Positions 1 to 8,520 are shown, counted from the stretch's first letter. The stretch is 64,000 nt of DNA from Micromonospora sp. WMMD1102 (GCF_029626265.1 NZ_JARUBN010000001.1:3534001-3598000), one strand, 5' to 3'. Program-made: numbers and translations. Notes: generated from the letters alone by a model not told the origin.

Positions 1-1241
1 AGCAGCATCCGGACCGCCGCCGGCAGCCGTTCGGGGCGCCGGGTCGGCAGTACGGCGCTGACCGACGGCACCGGGCCGAGCCCGGGAAACACCGTCGAGG
101 CGAGCCGGGGCAGGGCGAAGCCGGTGGCGTGCCCGCGCAGCGCCGCGCGCCGCTGCCGCACGCTGCGCGCCTCCAGCGCCAACGTCCCGCTCTCCGGCAG
201 CGGCGCGGCCAGCACTGCCCGCAGCTCCGGGGCGATCAGCGCGGCGACCCGCGGCGGCAGCGCCGGTACGCGGAGCACCGCGCCGGTCGTCGCGAGCTGG
301 ACCAGCAGCGCGGCCACCGCCACCGGCTCGGCGTCCGGCACCTCCGGGCAGTCGACCACGCCGGTCCGGCGCAGCGCGGCGAGCACCGGCGCGGTCAGTC
401 CGGGTCCGGCCAGCGGGTACGACCCGGCGGGGCGGCGCCCGGCAGGCACGAAGTCGAGGCGTACCCGGGGTGCGTCCGGGTGGTGGCAGTCGGGCCGCCG
501 GCCGCGCGGGTTGACCCGCAGGCCGTCGACAAGCACCACCGGGGCCGCCCCGGGCGGCCCGATCCCGTGCCGGCCGGTGGACCAGCCGACCGCGTAACCG
601 GACGGGTCGGATGGCTCGTTCCCGTGCCGGCTGCTGAACTCGTTCCCGTGCCGGCTGCTGGACCAGCCGACCGCATGCCCGGACGGGCCGGACGACGCGC
701 CCGTGCCGAGCGGCGCCCGCAGCAGCACGTCGTGTGCCCGGATCTCGGGTCTGCCGGCCAGCTCGCCGAGCAGCACCGTCCCAGCCGACCCCAGGTACGC
801 CGGCAGCGTCGCCTGGCTGGTCACGTCCGGCCCGGCCGGGGCCGGCAGCGGCCGGGACGGTGCCAGCGCGGCCAGCGCCGCCCGCAGTACCTCGCGCAGC
901 TGTACCGGCCGGGCGAGCCGGACGGTGACGACGGCGACCCCCCGGCCCCGACGAGGCAGCGCCACCCGGTGCCGGCACAAATGCTCCAGTGCCCCGATCC
1001 CGCCCGACCAGCCCCGCCGGGGCGCCCGCCAGTACGCCAGCACGACCATCGCGCCGCTGGTCGGCAGCACGGAGACGGGACGGGCCAGCAGGTCCCGGAG
1101 CCGGTCGGTGGAGCCGGCGACGACCAGCACCCTGGGTACGCCGGGGATGCGCAGCACGCGCAGCCCGACGAGCCGGCCGAGCCGCTCCGCCCGGCCGGGC
1201 GCCGGTGCGCCGACCAACCGCCAGTGACCAAGCGCCTTCAC
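1..1241 (-). CDS. Partial family 2-type glycosyltransferase (N-terminal part)
   Basis: An open minus-strand frame runs off the left edge. It begins at GTG 1241, with an AGGG stretch about 12 nt upstream; an in-frame TTG lies further upstream. The last residues inside the window read VSAVLPTRRPERLP, the usual first beta strand of a GT-A (family 2) glycosyltransferase, preceded by about 400 residues of poorly conserved Arg/Leu-rich sequence. The catalytic DxD would lie outside the window. The linker carries a tandem duplication (SSRHGNE twice, near 615-662). It is probably involved in cell-surface glycan synthesis (inference). The plus-strand open frames here are Arg/Pro-rich shadows. The family is likely; the substrate is unknown. 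Confidence 0.6.
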   Translation of the reverse strand, partial: MKALGHWRLVGAPAPGRAERLGRLVGLRVLRIPGVPRVLVVAGSTDRLRDLLARPVSVLPTSGAMVVLAYWRAPRRGWSGGIGALEHLCRHRVALPRRGRGVAVVTVRLARPVQLREVLRAALAALAPSRPLPAPAGPDVTSQATLPAYLGSAGTVLLGELAGRPEIRAHDVLLRAPLGTGASSGPSGHAVGWSSSRHGNEFSSRHGNEPSDPSGYAVGWSTGRHGIGPPGAAPVVLVDGLRVNPRGRRPDCHHPDAPRVRLDFVPAGRRPAGSYPLAGPGLTAPVLAALRRTGVVDCPEVPDAEPVAVAALLVQLATTGAVLRVPALPPRVAALIAPELRAVLAAPLPESGTLALEARSVRQRRAALRGHATGFALPRLASTVFPGLGPVPSVSAVLPTRRPERLPAAVRML

Positions 1242-1378
1242 GCCGTGACGATAAGCCCTGCCGCTGAGGCCAGCCGGCAACCGCGCCGAGCCGGATGTGA
1301 TCGGCGGCAGCCCGGCCCGTGATCGGCTACGGCGTCGGCCCGGCGACTGGGAGGGATGGCGTGGCCTATCGTGCACGG

Positions 1379-2551
1379 ATGACCGCACCTCCACCTGCCG
1401 GCGCCGGTCCGCTGGCCGGCGTCCGGATCGTCGAGCTGGCCGGGATCGGCCCCGGACCGTTCGCCGCGATGGTCCTCGCCGACCTGGGCGCCGAGGTGCT
1501 CCGGGTCGACCGGGTCACCGAGGTCCGGCCGGAACGCTTCGGCACCCCGCACCCCGACCTGCTGAACCGGGGCCGCCGGTCGCTCGCCGCCGACCTGAAG
1601 ACGCCGGAGGGCCGGCAGGTGGTGTTGGACCTGGTCCGTTCCGCCGACGTACTGATCGAGGGTTTCCGGCCCGGAGTCACCGAGCGGCTCGGGCTGGGTC
1701 CGGACGACTGCCTGGCGCTGAACCCCCGACTCGTCTACGGCCGGATGACGGGCTGGGGACAGGACGGGCCGAACGCCGGGAACGCCGGGCACGACATCGA
1801 CTACCTGGCCCTGACCGGCGTACTGCACGGGATCGGCCGTCCCGGCGAGCGACCGGTACCGCCGATGAACCTGGTCGGCGACTTCGGCGGCGGGGGCATG
1901 CTGCTGGCCCTCGGGGTGGTCTGCGCGCTCTTCGCCGTCCGGGGCGGCGGCACCGGGCAGGTGGTCGACGCGGCCATGGTGGACGGGGTGTCGCTGCTCG
2001 CCACGATGATCCATTCACTGCGTGGGATGGGCCTCTGGGGTGACGAGCGTGGCCGGAACATCTTCGACGGCGGCGCACCGTTCTACGACACCTACGAGTG
2101 TGCCGACGGCAGGCACCTGGCGGTGGGGGCGGTGGAGCCGCGGTTCTATGCCGAACTCGTCCGGCTGACCGGATTTCCGCTGCCGCCGGACGAGGCGCTG
2201 GACCGGACCGATCCGACGAACTGGCCGGCGCTGCACCGGGCCTGGGCCCGACTCTTCCGCACCCGCACCCGGGACGAGTGGGCCGCGCTGCTGGAGCACA
2301 CCGACGCCTGCGTGGTGCCGGTACTCGACTGGCGGGAGGCGCCCCGCCATCCGCACCTCGCCGCCCGGGAGGTCTTCGTGGACCACGCCGGAGCCGAGCA
2401 GCCGGCCCCGGCGCCCCGGTTCAGCCGTACGCCGGGGGCGATCCGCCGGCCGCCGCCGCAGCCCGGGGAACACACCGACGAGCTGCTCGCCGAACTCGGG
2501 CTCGACGCCGCCCAGATCAGCGAACTCCGCGAGACCGGCGCCGTGGCCTGA
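1379..2551 (+). CDS. mcr: Alpha-methylacyl-CoA racemase (CaiB/BaiF family)
   Basis: This 390-aa class III CoA-transferase-fold enzyme is expected to epimerise 2-methylacyl-CoA thioesters during branched-chain fatty acid or sterol side-chain catabolism. The N-terminal block has GVRIVELAGIGPGPFAAM and LGAEVLRVDR. GHDIDYLALTG supplies the catalytic His near residue 138, and NLVGDFGGGG supplies the catalytic Asp near 168. Both match the His/Asp pair of the mycobacterial racemase MCR and favour racemase over CoA transferase. ATG 1379 sits 7 nt after a TATCGT -10-like hexamer, suggesting a leaderless transcript. GTG 1361, with GGAGGG 5 nt upstream, is an alternative start that adds six residues. 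It is monocistronic, with converging neighbours. Confidence 0.88.
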   Translation: MTAPPPAGAGPLAGVRIVELAGIGPGPFAAMVLADLGAEVLRVDRVTEVRPERFGTPHPDLLNRGRRSLAADLKTPEGRQVVLDLVRSADVLIEGFRPGVTERLGLGPDDCLALNPRLVYGRMTGWGQDGPNAGNAGHDIDYLALTGVLHGIGRPGERPVPPMNLVGDFGGGGMLLALGVVCALFAVRGGGTGQVVDAAMVDGVSLLATMIHSLRGMGLWGDERGRNIFDGGAPFYDTYECADGRHLAVGAVEPRFYAELVRLTGFPLPPDEALDRTDPTNWPALHRAWARLFRTRTRDEWAALLEHTDACVVPVLDWREAPRHPHLAAREVFVDHAGAEQPAPAPRFSRTPGAIRRPPPQPGEHTDELLAELGLDAAQISELRETGAVA

Positions 2552-2929
2552 GGCAGTCGCCGTGCTAGTCGGTCCGGCCGTGCCGGCCGCGCCGGCCATG
2601 CCGTTCAGTCCGGCCACGACCGCTGCCAGTAGACGTCTCGAGCGCCGACTGTCGAGCTGGGCGCACGGATGGGACACTCGGCCCCGCTCGCGCTTCCTCC
2701 GAGCGGGTGCACAAGCGGGGCAGCTCGACAGTCTCGCCACCAGACACTCTTCTGGCGACCTGGCGACCTGGCGACCTGGCGGCCGCCGTCGCCCCGACAC
2801 CTTCCCCCTGACGCCGTCGCCCGACGCCGTCGCCCCCCAAGGCCGTCCCCCGGGCGCTGCCGTTCCGGGCGCTGCCGTTCCATGCGCCGCCGCCCGGCTG
2901 TACGCGACGCGCGGCCGGGATCGGTGCCG
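2552..2929. other. Convergent intergenic region with nested inverted repeats
   Basis: I see no credible gene in these 378 bases between two convergent genes. They hold an inverted repeat with 13-bp arms at 2647-2659 and 2721-2733 (GACTGTCGAGCTG). Inside it is a hairpin with arms 2684-2690 and 2700-2706. A 9-bp direct repeat (GGCGACCTG) follows near 2755-2780, then two copies of a GGGCGCTGCCGTTCC unit near 2850-2880. The hairpins could act as a bidirectional transcription stop. The plus-strand open frame through this region has shadow composition. Confidence 0.45.
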
Positions 2930-3835
2930 CTACGGCTGGTCGGCGTGTGCGCGGTGCAGCCAGGCGACCAGGTCCGGCGGGCCGAGCGTGGCCAGCCGAC
3001 GCCGGTAGTGCGCCAGTTCGTCGGGGCGCAGCAGTTCCCGGCCCGCCCCGGTGCCGCCGCGCCGGAAGAAGGCCGCCGGGCTCCTGAGCACCCCGGACCG
3101 GTCCGGCGCCAGCTCCGCGGCGCGGTCCCGCATCCGGGTGAAGCCGGCCGCCTCGACCAGCACGGGCCAGCGCTGCTCCGGGACCTCGATGCCGAGCCAC
3201 CGGGCGATCCGGCGCATCTGTCCGGAAAGGTCCGCCGACAGGTCGGCGTAGTGCACCAGCAGCACGTTGGGCCGGTGCCGGCGGCCCCAGGCGTCGGTGA
3301 GGTGCCACAGCACCCCCGGCAAGGAGTCGAGTTCGTCGGCCGGAGTCGCCTGGTGGTCGATCCAGGAGAGCAGCCACTCCCGGACCGGCGGGCGTACCCG
3401 GGGCGGGCCGGTCGGCGCGGGCTGGCCGGTTAGCCGCGCGACCCGCTCCCGGTCCAGGTTGCCGCTCTGGTGGTAGAGCGACACCGCCATGTCCAGCGGC
3501 TCCCGGGCCACCACGACGTAACTGGCGCGTTCGTCGAGCGGAATGCCGTCCAGCGGGGTGTGTGTCTTGACGAACCGGCGGTGCGGCTGTGCCTGGAGCG
3601 CGGCGACGACCTCGTCCCGGGGCTCGCCCAGCCAGTCGAACCAGGGTGACAGCTCGGCCAGCGGCGCCGGCAGTTCCGGGCGTTGGAAGACCAGCAGCGC
3701 GCAGATCATCTGCATCCAGGTGGTGCCGCTCTTCGAGCGGGTGCTGATCACGATGTCACCCGGGCGGAACGGAAAGTCGATCCACCGGCCGCTGTCCTCG
3801 TCACCGGACCGGTACCGGACGGGTGTTTCGCGCAT
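2930..3835 (-). CDS. Sulfotransferase family protein (PAPS-dependent)
   Basis: This 301-aa protein is predicted to move a sulfuryl group from PAPS to an unknown hydroxylated or amine acceptor in the cytosol. The PAPS 5'-phosphosulfate loop is TRSKSGTTWMQ near residue 30. The 3'-phosphate motif is VVAREPLDMAVSLYHQSGN near residue 100, and the C-terminal FFRRGGTGAGRE resembles the RKGxxGDW region. The length is normal for cytosolic-type bacterial sulfotransferases. ATG 3835 (MRETPVRYRSG) is chosen because it directly precedes the conserved start; ATG 3913 would add 26 Pro/Arg-rich residues and run into the divergent promoter. Nothing beside it suggests the substrate. Confidence 0.85.
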   Translation of the reverse strand: MRETPVRYRSGDEDSGRWIDFPFRPGDIVISTRSKSGTTWMQMICALLVFQRPELPAPLAELSPWFDWLGEPRDEVVAALQAQPHRRFVKTHTPLDGIPLDERASYVVVAREPLDMAVSLYHQSGNLDRERVARLTGQPAPTGPPRVRPPVREWLLSWIDHQATPADELDSLPGVLWHLTDAWGRRHRPNVLLVHYADLSADLSGQMRRIARWLGIEVPEQRWPVLVEAAGFTRMRDRAAELAPDRSGVLRSPAAFFRRGGTGAGRELLRPDELAHYRRRLATLGPPDLVAWLHRAHADQP

Positions 3836-3984
3836 TCGGTCGACGATACCGGGCGGGCTGATCGAACGGCGCCGGCCAACAGACGGCCCGGCGCGGGCCG
3901 GGGTGGTGGACATCGCCAGGCGTGCGGGCACGTACAACGGGTATCCGGCCGGTGAACCGGACGACCGGCGAGGAGCGGGATCCC

Positions 3985-4257
3985 ATGGTGACCAACGCGG
4001 ACGTGCTGCGGTATCTGAAGTCGATGGACTTTCCCGCGCCCAAGGAGGACATCGTCCGGGAGGCCGAGCGCGCGGGCGCACCCCGCGAGGTGCTCCAGGC
4101 GCTGCGCGGGATGCCGCCGGTCGACTACCAGAACACCGAGGAGGTGGCCCGGTCCGCCAGGACCGACCTGGCCCCGGACGCCAGCCCGGCGGAGCTGGCC
4201 GCCAAGACCCGCGACCGGACGCACCAGCGGGTCGCCCGGCACATGCGCCAGATCTGA
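3985..4257 (+). CDS. DUF2795 domain protein
   Basis: This 90-aa soluble protein begins MVTNADVLRYLKSMDFPAPK. It has the helical DUF2795 pattern (DVLRYLKSMDFP, then ILREA-like and LQALRGMPPVDYQN segments). Proteins of this family are small and uncharacterised in actinobacteria. The start at ATG 3985 has GCGAGGAG 10 nt upstream. The next gene (DUF1345) begins 16 bp after its stop, so the two are probably co-transcribed. A longer open frame upstream lacks family similarity. Confidence 0.8.
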   Translation: MVTNADVLRYLKSMDFPAPKEDIVREAERAGAPREVLQALRGMPPVDYQNTEEVARSARTDLAPDASPAELAAKTRDRTHQRVARHMRQI

Positions 4258-4273
4258 CCCGCCCGGTCCACAG

Positions 4274-4924
4274 ATGCGGGGGAAACCCTGGTACGACCCG
4301 CCCCGGGCCTCGATCCAGATGGCCGTGATCACGCTGGTCGGGCTCGGTGTCGGCATACCGAGCACACTCGTGCTGTCGCCGCTGCTCGGGCCGGTGATCG
4401 GCTGGGACGCGGCGGCGGCGACCTACCTGGCGTGGGCCTGGGCGGTGCTGTGGTACCGCGACCCCGGGCAGACCGCCGAGTTGGCCGTCCGGGAGGACCC
4501 GAGCCGCCCGGTACGCGACGTGGTGCTGCTCGGGGCCGGCCTGGCCAGCCTGCTGGCGATCGGCATCCTGCTCGCCACCGACCACGAGGTCCGGGGCCTC
4601 GACCGGGAACTGCACATCGGACTCGGCATCGTCAGCGTGCTGCTCTCCTGGACCGTCGTGCACACCGTCTTCACCGCCCGGTACGCCCGGCTCTACTACA
4701 CCGGCGACGACGGCGGGGTGGACTTCCACGACGACGAGCCGCCGAGGTACACCGACTTCGCGTACCTGTCATTCACCATCGGGATGACCTTCCAGGTCTC
4801 CGACACCGACCTGACCAGCAAGACGATGCGGACAACGGCGCTCGGACACGCGCTGCTGTCGTACCTGTTCGGCGCGGTCATCATCGCGGCGACCATCAAC
4901 CTGCTGGCCGGGTTGGCCCGCTGA
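4274..4924 (+). CDS. DUF1345 family integral membrane protein
   Basis: This 216-aa protein has about five hydrophobic segments: residues 15-35, 40-60, 75-95, 105-125 and a C-terminal one. It carries the DUF1345 signatures TVVHTVFTARYARLYY and PRYTDFAYLSFTIGMTFQVSDT. The family is predicted to be in the inner membrane and has no established function. The gene starts 16 bp after the DUF2795 gene and is followed by a strong hairpin at 4956-5010. No regulator is adjacent. Confidence 0.85.
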   Translation: MRGKPWYDPPRASIQMAVITLVGLGVGIPSTLVLSPLLGPVIGWDAAAATYLAWAWAVLWYRDPGQTAELAVREDPSRPVRDVVLLGAGLASLLAIGILLATDHEVRGLDRELHIGLGIVSVLLSWTVVHTVFTARYARLYYTGDDGGVDFHDDEPPRYTDFAYLSFTIGMTFQVSDTDLTSKTMRTTALGHALLSYLFGAVIIAATINLLAGLAR

Positions 4925-5286
4925 GCAGTAGACAGCAGAGCCCGGGACGAGGCACCGGACGGGGCGCCCGACACGTACGCGCTGTGCGCGTTTGCCGGGC
5001 GCCACGTCCGCCAGTACTCCGGTGAGGCCACACGTCCGAACCGGACTCGCTCACCGGATCGCGGGAGCCGGCCCGAACCGGGCTGGCTGACGCCGCGCAC
5101 CCATCCTACGATCCGGGATAGACCGTTCGGCCAGAAATCCGGGAAACTGTGCGGAAAGGCACGTTCTTTCGCTGCTCAAGGGGCGATTTCGTGGTATCTG
5201 TCCTCGCCCCGGCCGTGCTCGCGCAGCACCGCCGCCCGCGCCTCCGGGCGGGACCGGCGCGGCAGGACCGCCGGGCAGAGCACTGG
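4925..5286. other. Convergent intergenic region
   Basis: Apart from the hairpin annotated separately, I see no gene in this 360-base stretch between the DUF1345 gene and the convergent pirin gene. It is slightly less GC-rich around 5130-5210. A short plus-strand open frame starting at 5149 begins with non-Arg/Pro residues but soon becomes a shadow of the pirin gene. Confidence 0.4.
4956..5010 (+). terminator. Hairpin after the DUF1345 gene
   Basis: Arms 4956-4970 and 4996-5010 pair over 15 positions with a single mismatch (core GCGCCCG with CGGGCGC) around a 25-nt loop. There is no U tract, as is usual for high-GC actinomycetes. It lies 32 bp after the stop codon. Confidence 0.55.
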
Positions 5287-6270
5287 TCAGCCGACCGTAC
5301 GTCCGTGCCGGTCGCGGCTCTTCAGTCGGGTGGTCGGCATCGACGGGGCCGGCAGCGGGTCCGAGTCGTCGCCGTGTACCCGGCCGAACCGGAGGCTGCC
5401 GGCCGCCCAGTCCGCGCGGGCCTCGGCGATCTCCTCGTGCGACCGTCCGACGAAGTTCCACCACATCACCAGCGCGTCGTCGAACGGCTCGCCGCCGAGC
5501 AGCATCAGCCGGGTCGGGCCGGTCGCCCGCAGCGCCAGTTCCCGACGGCCGGAGCCGAGATAGAGCAGTGAACCCGGGCTCAGCGCGACCCCGTCGACCT
5601 CGGCGGCCCCGGACATCACCAGCAGGCCGTGCTCGAAACCGGCGGTCAGTGGCAACCGGGCCGGACCGCCCTCGGGCAGCCAGAGCTGCGCGCCGAGCAG
5701 CGGCGAGTGCACCACCGCTGGCGAGCGGACCCCGGCCAGCTCCCCGACGAGTACGGTCACCGAGTAATCCGGTTCGGTCAGCACCGGAAGGTCGGCGTGG
5801 TGGGCGAAGCCGGGCGGGCCGGAGCGGGCGGCGTCGGGCAGCGCCACCCACAGTTGCAGACCGTGCAGGGTCGGCGGATGCTCCGGCGGCGAGTACTCCG
5901 CGTGTGCTATGCCGTGCCCGGAGGTCATCACGTTGAGCTGGCCGGGCCGGATGAGCTGGTCGTTGCCGAGACTGTCCAGGTGCCGGATCTCGCCGTGGAC
6001 CAGCCAGGTCACCGTCTGGAGCCCGGTGTGCGGGTGTGGGCCGATCCCCATGCCGGGGCGGTTCGCCACGTCGTCCGGACCGAAGTGGTCGACGAAGCAC
6101 CAGGCGCCGACGGTGCGCAGCTGTCGCTGCGGCAACAGCCGGCGCACAGTGGTGTAGCGGCCCAGTGGCACGTCGTGACCGGGCAGCAGCAGGTTGGTCG
6201 GCTCGGTGTCGGCGCCCGCCCCCGTGCCCGGCGGCAGCGTCTCCCCCGGCATCGGCTCGGTGAGGCTCAC
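5287..6270 (-). CDS. Pirin family protein (bicupin)
   Basis: This 327-aa bicupin has the pirin N-terminal metal motif GPHPHTGLQTVTW (paired His) followed by TSGHGIAHAEYSP (third His and Glu). These are the four ligands of human and E. coli pirins. The C-terminal cupin contains GRSHEEIAEARADW, typical of quercetinase-type pirins. Pirins are cytosolic iron proteins with quercetin 2,3-dioxygenase or redox-sensing roles. The gene is divergent from the quinone oxidoreductase, with a SoxR-like operator between them, consistent with a redox or quinone stress context. The ATG 6270 start gives MSLTEPMPGETLPP. Confidence 0.88.
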   Translation of the reverse strand: MSLTEPMPGETLPPGTGAGADTEPTNLLLPGHDVPLGRYTTVRRLLPQRQLRTVGAWCFVDHFGPDDVANRPGMGIGPHPHTGLQTVTWLVHGEIRHLDSLGNDQLIRPGQLNVMTSGHGIAHAEYSPPEHPPTLHGLQLWVALPDAARSGPPGFAHHADLPVLTEPDYSVTVLVGELAGVRSPAVVHSPLLGAQLWLPEGGPARLPLTAGFEHGLLVMSGAAEVDGVALSPGSLLYLGSGRRELALRATGPTRLMLLGGEPFDDALVMWWNFVGRSHEEIAEARADWAAGSLRFGRVHGDDSDPLPAPSMPTTRLKSRDRHGRTVG

Positions 6271-6305
6271 CGGTCGAGCCTACGCCGCGCGGCGGGGCCG
6301 CCGGG

Positions 6306-6336
6306 TTGACCTCGACCGCGGTCGAGGTTGTTCACT
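6306..6336 (+). promoter_or_regulatory. SoxR/MerR-type operator-promoter
   Basis: A perfect 20-bp palindrome, ACCTCGACCGCGGTCGAGGT, occupies 6309-6328. It directly abuts a TTGACC -35 element (6306-6311). A 19-bp spacer would place the -10 at TTCACT (6331-6336). Known actinobacterial SoxR sites have the form TTGACCTCAAN(n)TTGAGGT inside a long 19-bp spacer, so the layout fits a SoxR-like MerR regulator. It lies 38 bp before the quinone oxidoreductase start. No soxR gene is in the window; the nearby MerR gene lacks the SoxR iron-sulfur Cys cluster. Confidence 0.65.
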
Positions 6337-6373
6337 GGCCGCGACGGGTGCCGGTGGGCCGGAGGGAGCTGTG

Positions 6374-7330
6374 ATGCGGGCGGTGTGGCTGCGGGAGTTC
6401 GGCGGGCCGGAGCGGCTGGTGGCGGCGGAGACCCCCGACCCGGTCGCCGGGCCGGGACAGGTGGTGGTGGCCGTCGAGTTCGCCAACATCACCTTCGTGG
6501 AGACCCAGTTGCGGGCCGGCACCGGCCCGTTCCCGATGCGGCTGCCGACGGTCCCCGGCAACGGGGTCGGCGGCGTGGTGGCCGAGGTCGGCCCGGACGT
6601 CGACCCGGCGCTGCGTGGCCGGCGGGTGGTCAGCGGTACGGGCGGGTCGGGCGGTTACGCCGAACGCGTGGCGGTGCCCGCCGACGGGCTGCTCGACGTG
6701 CCGGACGGGCTGCCGCTGGAGCACGCGGTGGCGTTGCTGGCGGACGGGCGTACCGCACTGCTGCTGTTGGAGACCGCCCAGGTACGCCCCGGGGAGCGGG
6801 TACTGGTCGAGGCGGCGGCCGGCGGCGTCGGCAGCCTGCTGGTGCAACTGGCCCGTACTGCGGGTGCCACCGTGGCGGCCGTCGCCGGTGGCGACCGGAA
6901 GGTGAAGTTGGCCCGGGATCTCGGCGCGGACCTCGCGGTCGACTACTCGGCACCCGGCTGGGCGGAGCGGGTCCGGGCCGGGGTCGGCGGGCTCGACGTC
7001 GTCTTCGACGGCGTGGGCGGCGTGCTGGGCCGGTCGGCGTTCGACCTGCTCGAACGGGGTGGACGCATGGTCACTTTCGGTCTGGCCAGCGGTAGCTGGA
7101 CGGAGATTCCGGACGAGGTCGCGAAGGAACGGGGGGCGGTCGTCGTCCGGTCGCCGGCCCGGTCACCGGAACAGTTGCGGGAGCTGTCCCGCCGTGCGCT
7201 GGCCGAGGCGGCGGCAGGGCGGCTGCGTCCGGTGATCGGGCAGCGGTTCCCGCTGGACCGGGCGGCCGACGCGCACGCGGCCATCCAGTCCCGCCGGACG
7301 CTGGGCAAGACGCTGTTGGAGGTCGGTTGA
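6374..7330 (+). CDS. Quinone oxidoreductase-like zinc-free MDR protein
   Basis: This 318-aa member of the medium-chain dehydrogenase/reductase superfamily resembles NADPH:quinone reductase (QOR). The N-terminal GroES-like domain includes ANITFVETQLRAGTGPF. The Rossmann domain has AAAGGVGSLLVQLAR (NADPH-binding AxxGxxG) near residue 150 and DVVFDGVGG near 215. Structural and catalytic zinc Cys clusters are absent, as in QOR. ATG 6374 has GGAGGGA 6 nt upstream. The SoxR-like operator upstream suggests induction by redox-cycling compounds, and SoxR regulons of Streptomyces include a comparable oxidoreductase (family knowledge). The actual quinone substrate is unknown. Confidence 0.87.
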   Translation: MRAVWLREFGGPERLVAAETPDPVAGPGQVVVAVEFANITFVETQLRAGTGPFPMRLPTVPGNGVGGVVAEVGPDVDPALRGRRVVSGTGGSGGYAERVAVPADGLLDVPDGLPLEHAVALLADGRTALLLLETAQVRPGERVLVEAAAGGVGSLLVQLARTAGATVAAVAGGDRKVKLARDLGADLAVDYSAPGWAERVRAGVGGLDVVFDGVGGVLGRSAFDLLERGGRMVTFGLASGSWTEIPDEVAKERGAVVVRSPARSPEQLRELSRRALAEAAAGRLRPVIGQRFPLDRAADAHAAIQSRRTLGKTLLEVG

Positions 7331-7391
7331 CCGCCGCTCCGACCTGACCACCGCCGACGGCCCCGGTCGGACCACCCGGTATGCCGTCCGG

Positions 7392-7946
7392 TCAGGCCGT
7401 GCGACGTGCGGCAAGCCGTTCGATCAGGCCGAGCCGGAGCCGGTCCCGGGCTTCGGCCACGAAGCCGAGTCGCAGGGCGAGGTCGGCGGGGCGCCCGCGC
7501 AGCCAGCGCCGTTCCGCGTGGTCGAGCAGCAGCAACCGGCCGCCCGGCCGGAGTACCCGGCGCATCTCGGCGAGTGCCGCGTGCCGGTCGGCGACCGCAC
7601 AGACCCCCAGGGTGCAGACCACCGTGTCGAAGGTCGTGTCGGGGAAGGGCAGCCGCTCCGCCACGCCCTCCCGGAACTCGACCCGCCGGCCGAGCACCGC
7701 CGCCCGGTGCCGGGCCGCCGTCAGCATGTTCGGGCTCAGGTCGATGCCGACCAGTTCCACGTCGTCGTCGTACCGGGAGATGTTGCGACCGGTGCCGACC
7801 GCGACCTCCAGCGTCCGGCCCCGGGCCCGCGCGCAGATCCACTCCCGGCTGTCACCGATCGTCAGCCGCTCCATCCGGTCGCCGGCCCTGTCGTAGCTCG
7901 CGGCCCGCCGGTCCCAGGCCCGGCGGGCGTTCTCTCGCTTGACCAT
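7392..7946 (-). CDS. Class I SAM-dependent methyltransferase
   Basis: This 184-aa methyltransferase is of the UbiE/Methyltransf_11 type. SAM motif I is TLEVAVGTGRNISRY; the acidic ribose-binding loop is VELVGIDLSPNML; post-motif FDTVVCTLGVC and motif III LRPGGRLLLLDH follow. The substrate is unknown. ATG 7946 (MVKRENARRAWDRRAASYDRAG) is preferred over upstream starts that would run through the divergent merR gene. Only 28 bp separate it from the divergent MerR start, so the MerR protein probably controls both. Confidence 0.85.
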   Translation of the reverse strand: MVKRENARRAWDRRAASYDRAGDRMERLTIGDSREWICARARGRTLEVAVGTGRNISRYDDDVELVGIDLSPNMLTAARHRAAVLGRRVEFREGVAERLPFPDTTFDTVVCTLGVCAVADRHAALAEMRRVLRPGGRLLLLDHAERRWLRGRPADLALRLGFVAEARDRLRLGLIERLAARRTA

Positions 7947-7974
7947 GGGGCCAACTCTGCATGTTAATGTCAAC

Positions 7975-8424
7975 ATGAAGTCAAGTCCTGATTCGGTCGG
8001 AGCGGCCGGGGCCGACCGCACCGAGCTGACCATCGGCGAGTTGGCCGCCCGGTTCGGGCTGGCCACGCACGTGCTGCGGCACTGGGAGTCCGTCGGACTG
8101 CTCACGCCGGGCCGGCGGGTCAACGGCCGACGCCGCTACAGCACCGCGCACCTCACCCGGGTGGCGATCATCATGCGCGGTCGCGAGGTCGGCATCGGCC
8201 TCGACCAGCTCCGGCTGATGCTCGGCGCCGAGGACGGCGCGGACCGCCGGGCGGTACTCCGGCGGCACCGCGACGAACTGGATCGCCGGATCGCCGTCGC
8301 CACCGCCTCCCGGGACCTGATCGACCATGCGCTGCACTGCCCGGTGGCGGACTTCCTCCAGTGCCCCGACTTCCAACGACTGGCCCAGGGACCTGGCTGC
8401 CGGCTCGACTCCGGACCGGCATAG
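7975..8424 (+). CDS. MerR family transcriptional regulator
   Basis: This 149-aa regulator has an N-terminal winged helix, LTIGELAARFGLATHVLRHWE, with the usual RRYSTAHLTRVAIIMRGREVG wing and second helix near residues 55-75. A long dimerisation helix follows, then a short C-terminal segment with two Cys (HCPVADFLQCPDF) that could bind an effector. It lacks the CxxCxC cluster of SoxR. The 28-bp divergent promoter region contains ATGTT/AACAT half sites (7961-7976), a plausible autoregulatory operator. ATG 7975 is used. The stop region is tandemly duplicated (8411-8453). Confidence 0.83.
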   Translation: MKSSPDSVGAAGADRTELTIGELAARFGLATHVLRHWESVGLLTPGRRVNGRRRYSTAHLTRVAIIMRGREVGIGLDQLRLMLGAEDGADRRAVLRRHRDELDRRIAVATASRDLIDHALHCPVADFLQCPDFQRLAQGPGCRLDSGPA

Positions 8425-8453
8425 CCACCGTTACCGGACCGGCATAGCCACCG
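8411..8453. repeat. 20-bp direct repeat spanning the merR stop codon
   Basis: Two identical 20-bp copies (8411-8430 and 8434-8453, period 23 bp) of CCGGACCGGCATAGCCACCG. The first contains the TAG stop codon of the MerR gene. It is one of several 3'-end duplications in the window. Confidence 0.8.
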
Positions 8454-8520
8454 CCACCCCGGAGCGGCACGGCCGGTACCACCCCGGACCGGAGCGCCGG
8501 GAGCGTCACCGGTACGGACG

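Noticed and set aside
2562..3008. 148-codon plus-strand frame between the racemase and the sulfotransferase
   Set aside because: No ribosome-binding site, low-complexity Arg/Pro/Ala composition, and overlap with the conserved sulfotransferase C-terminus.
7961..7976. TTGACA on the minus strand as the -35 of the methyltransferase gene
   Set aside because: A standard spacer would put the -10 on top of the start codon. The ATGTT/AACAT half sites are better read as an operator.
7975..8424. The MerR gene as the SoxR that binds the 6.3 kb operator
   Set aside because: It lacks the CxxCxC iron-sulfur cluster at the C-terminus and its own promoter region has a different half site.
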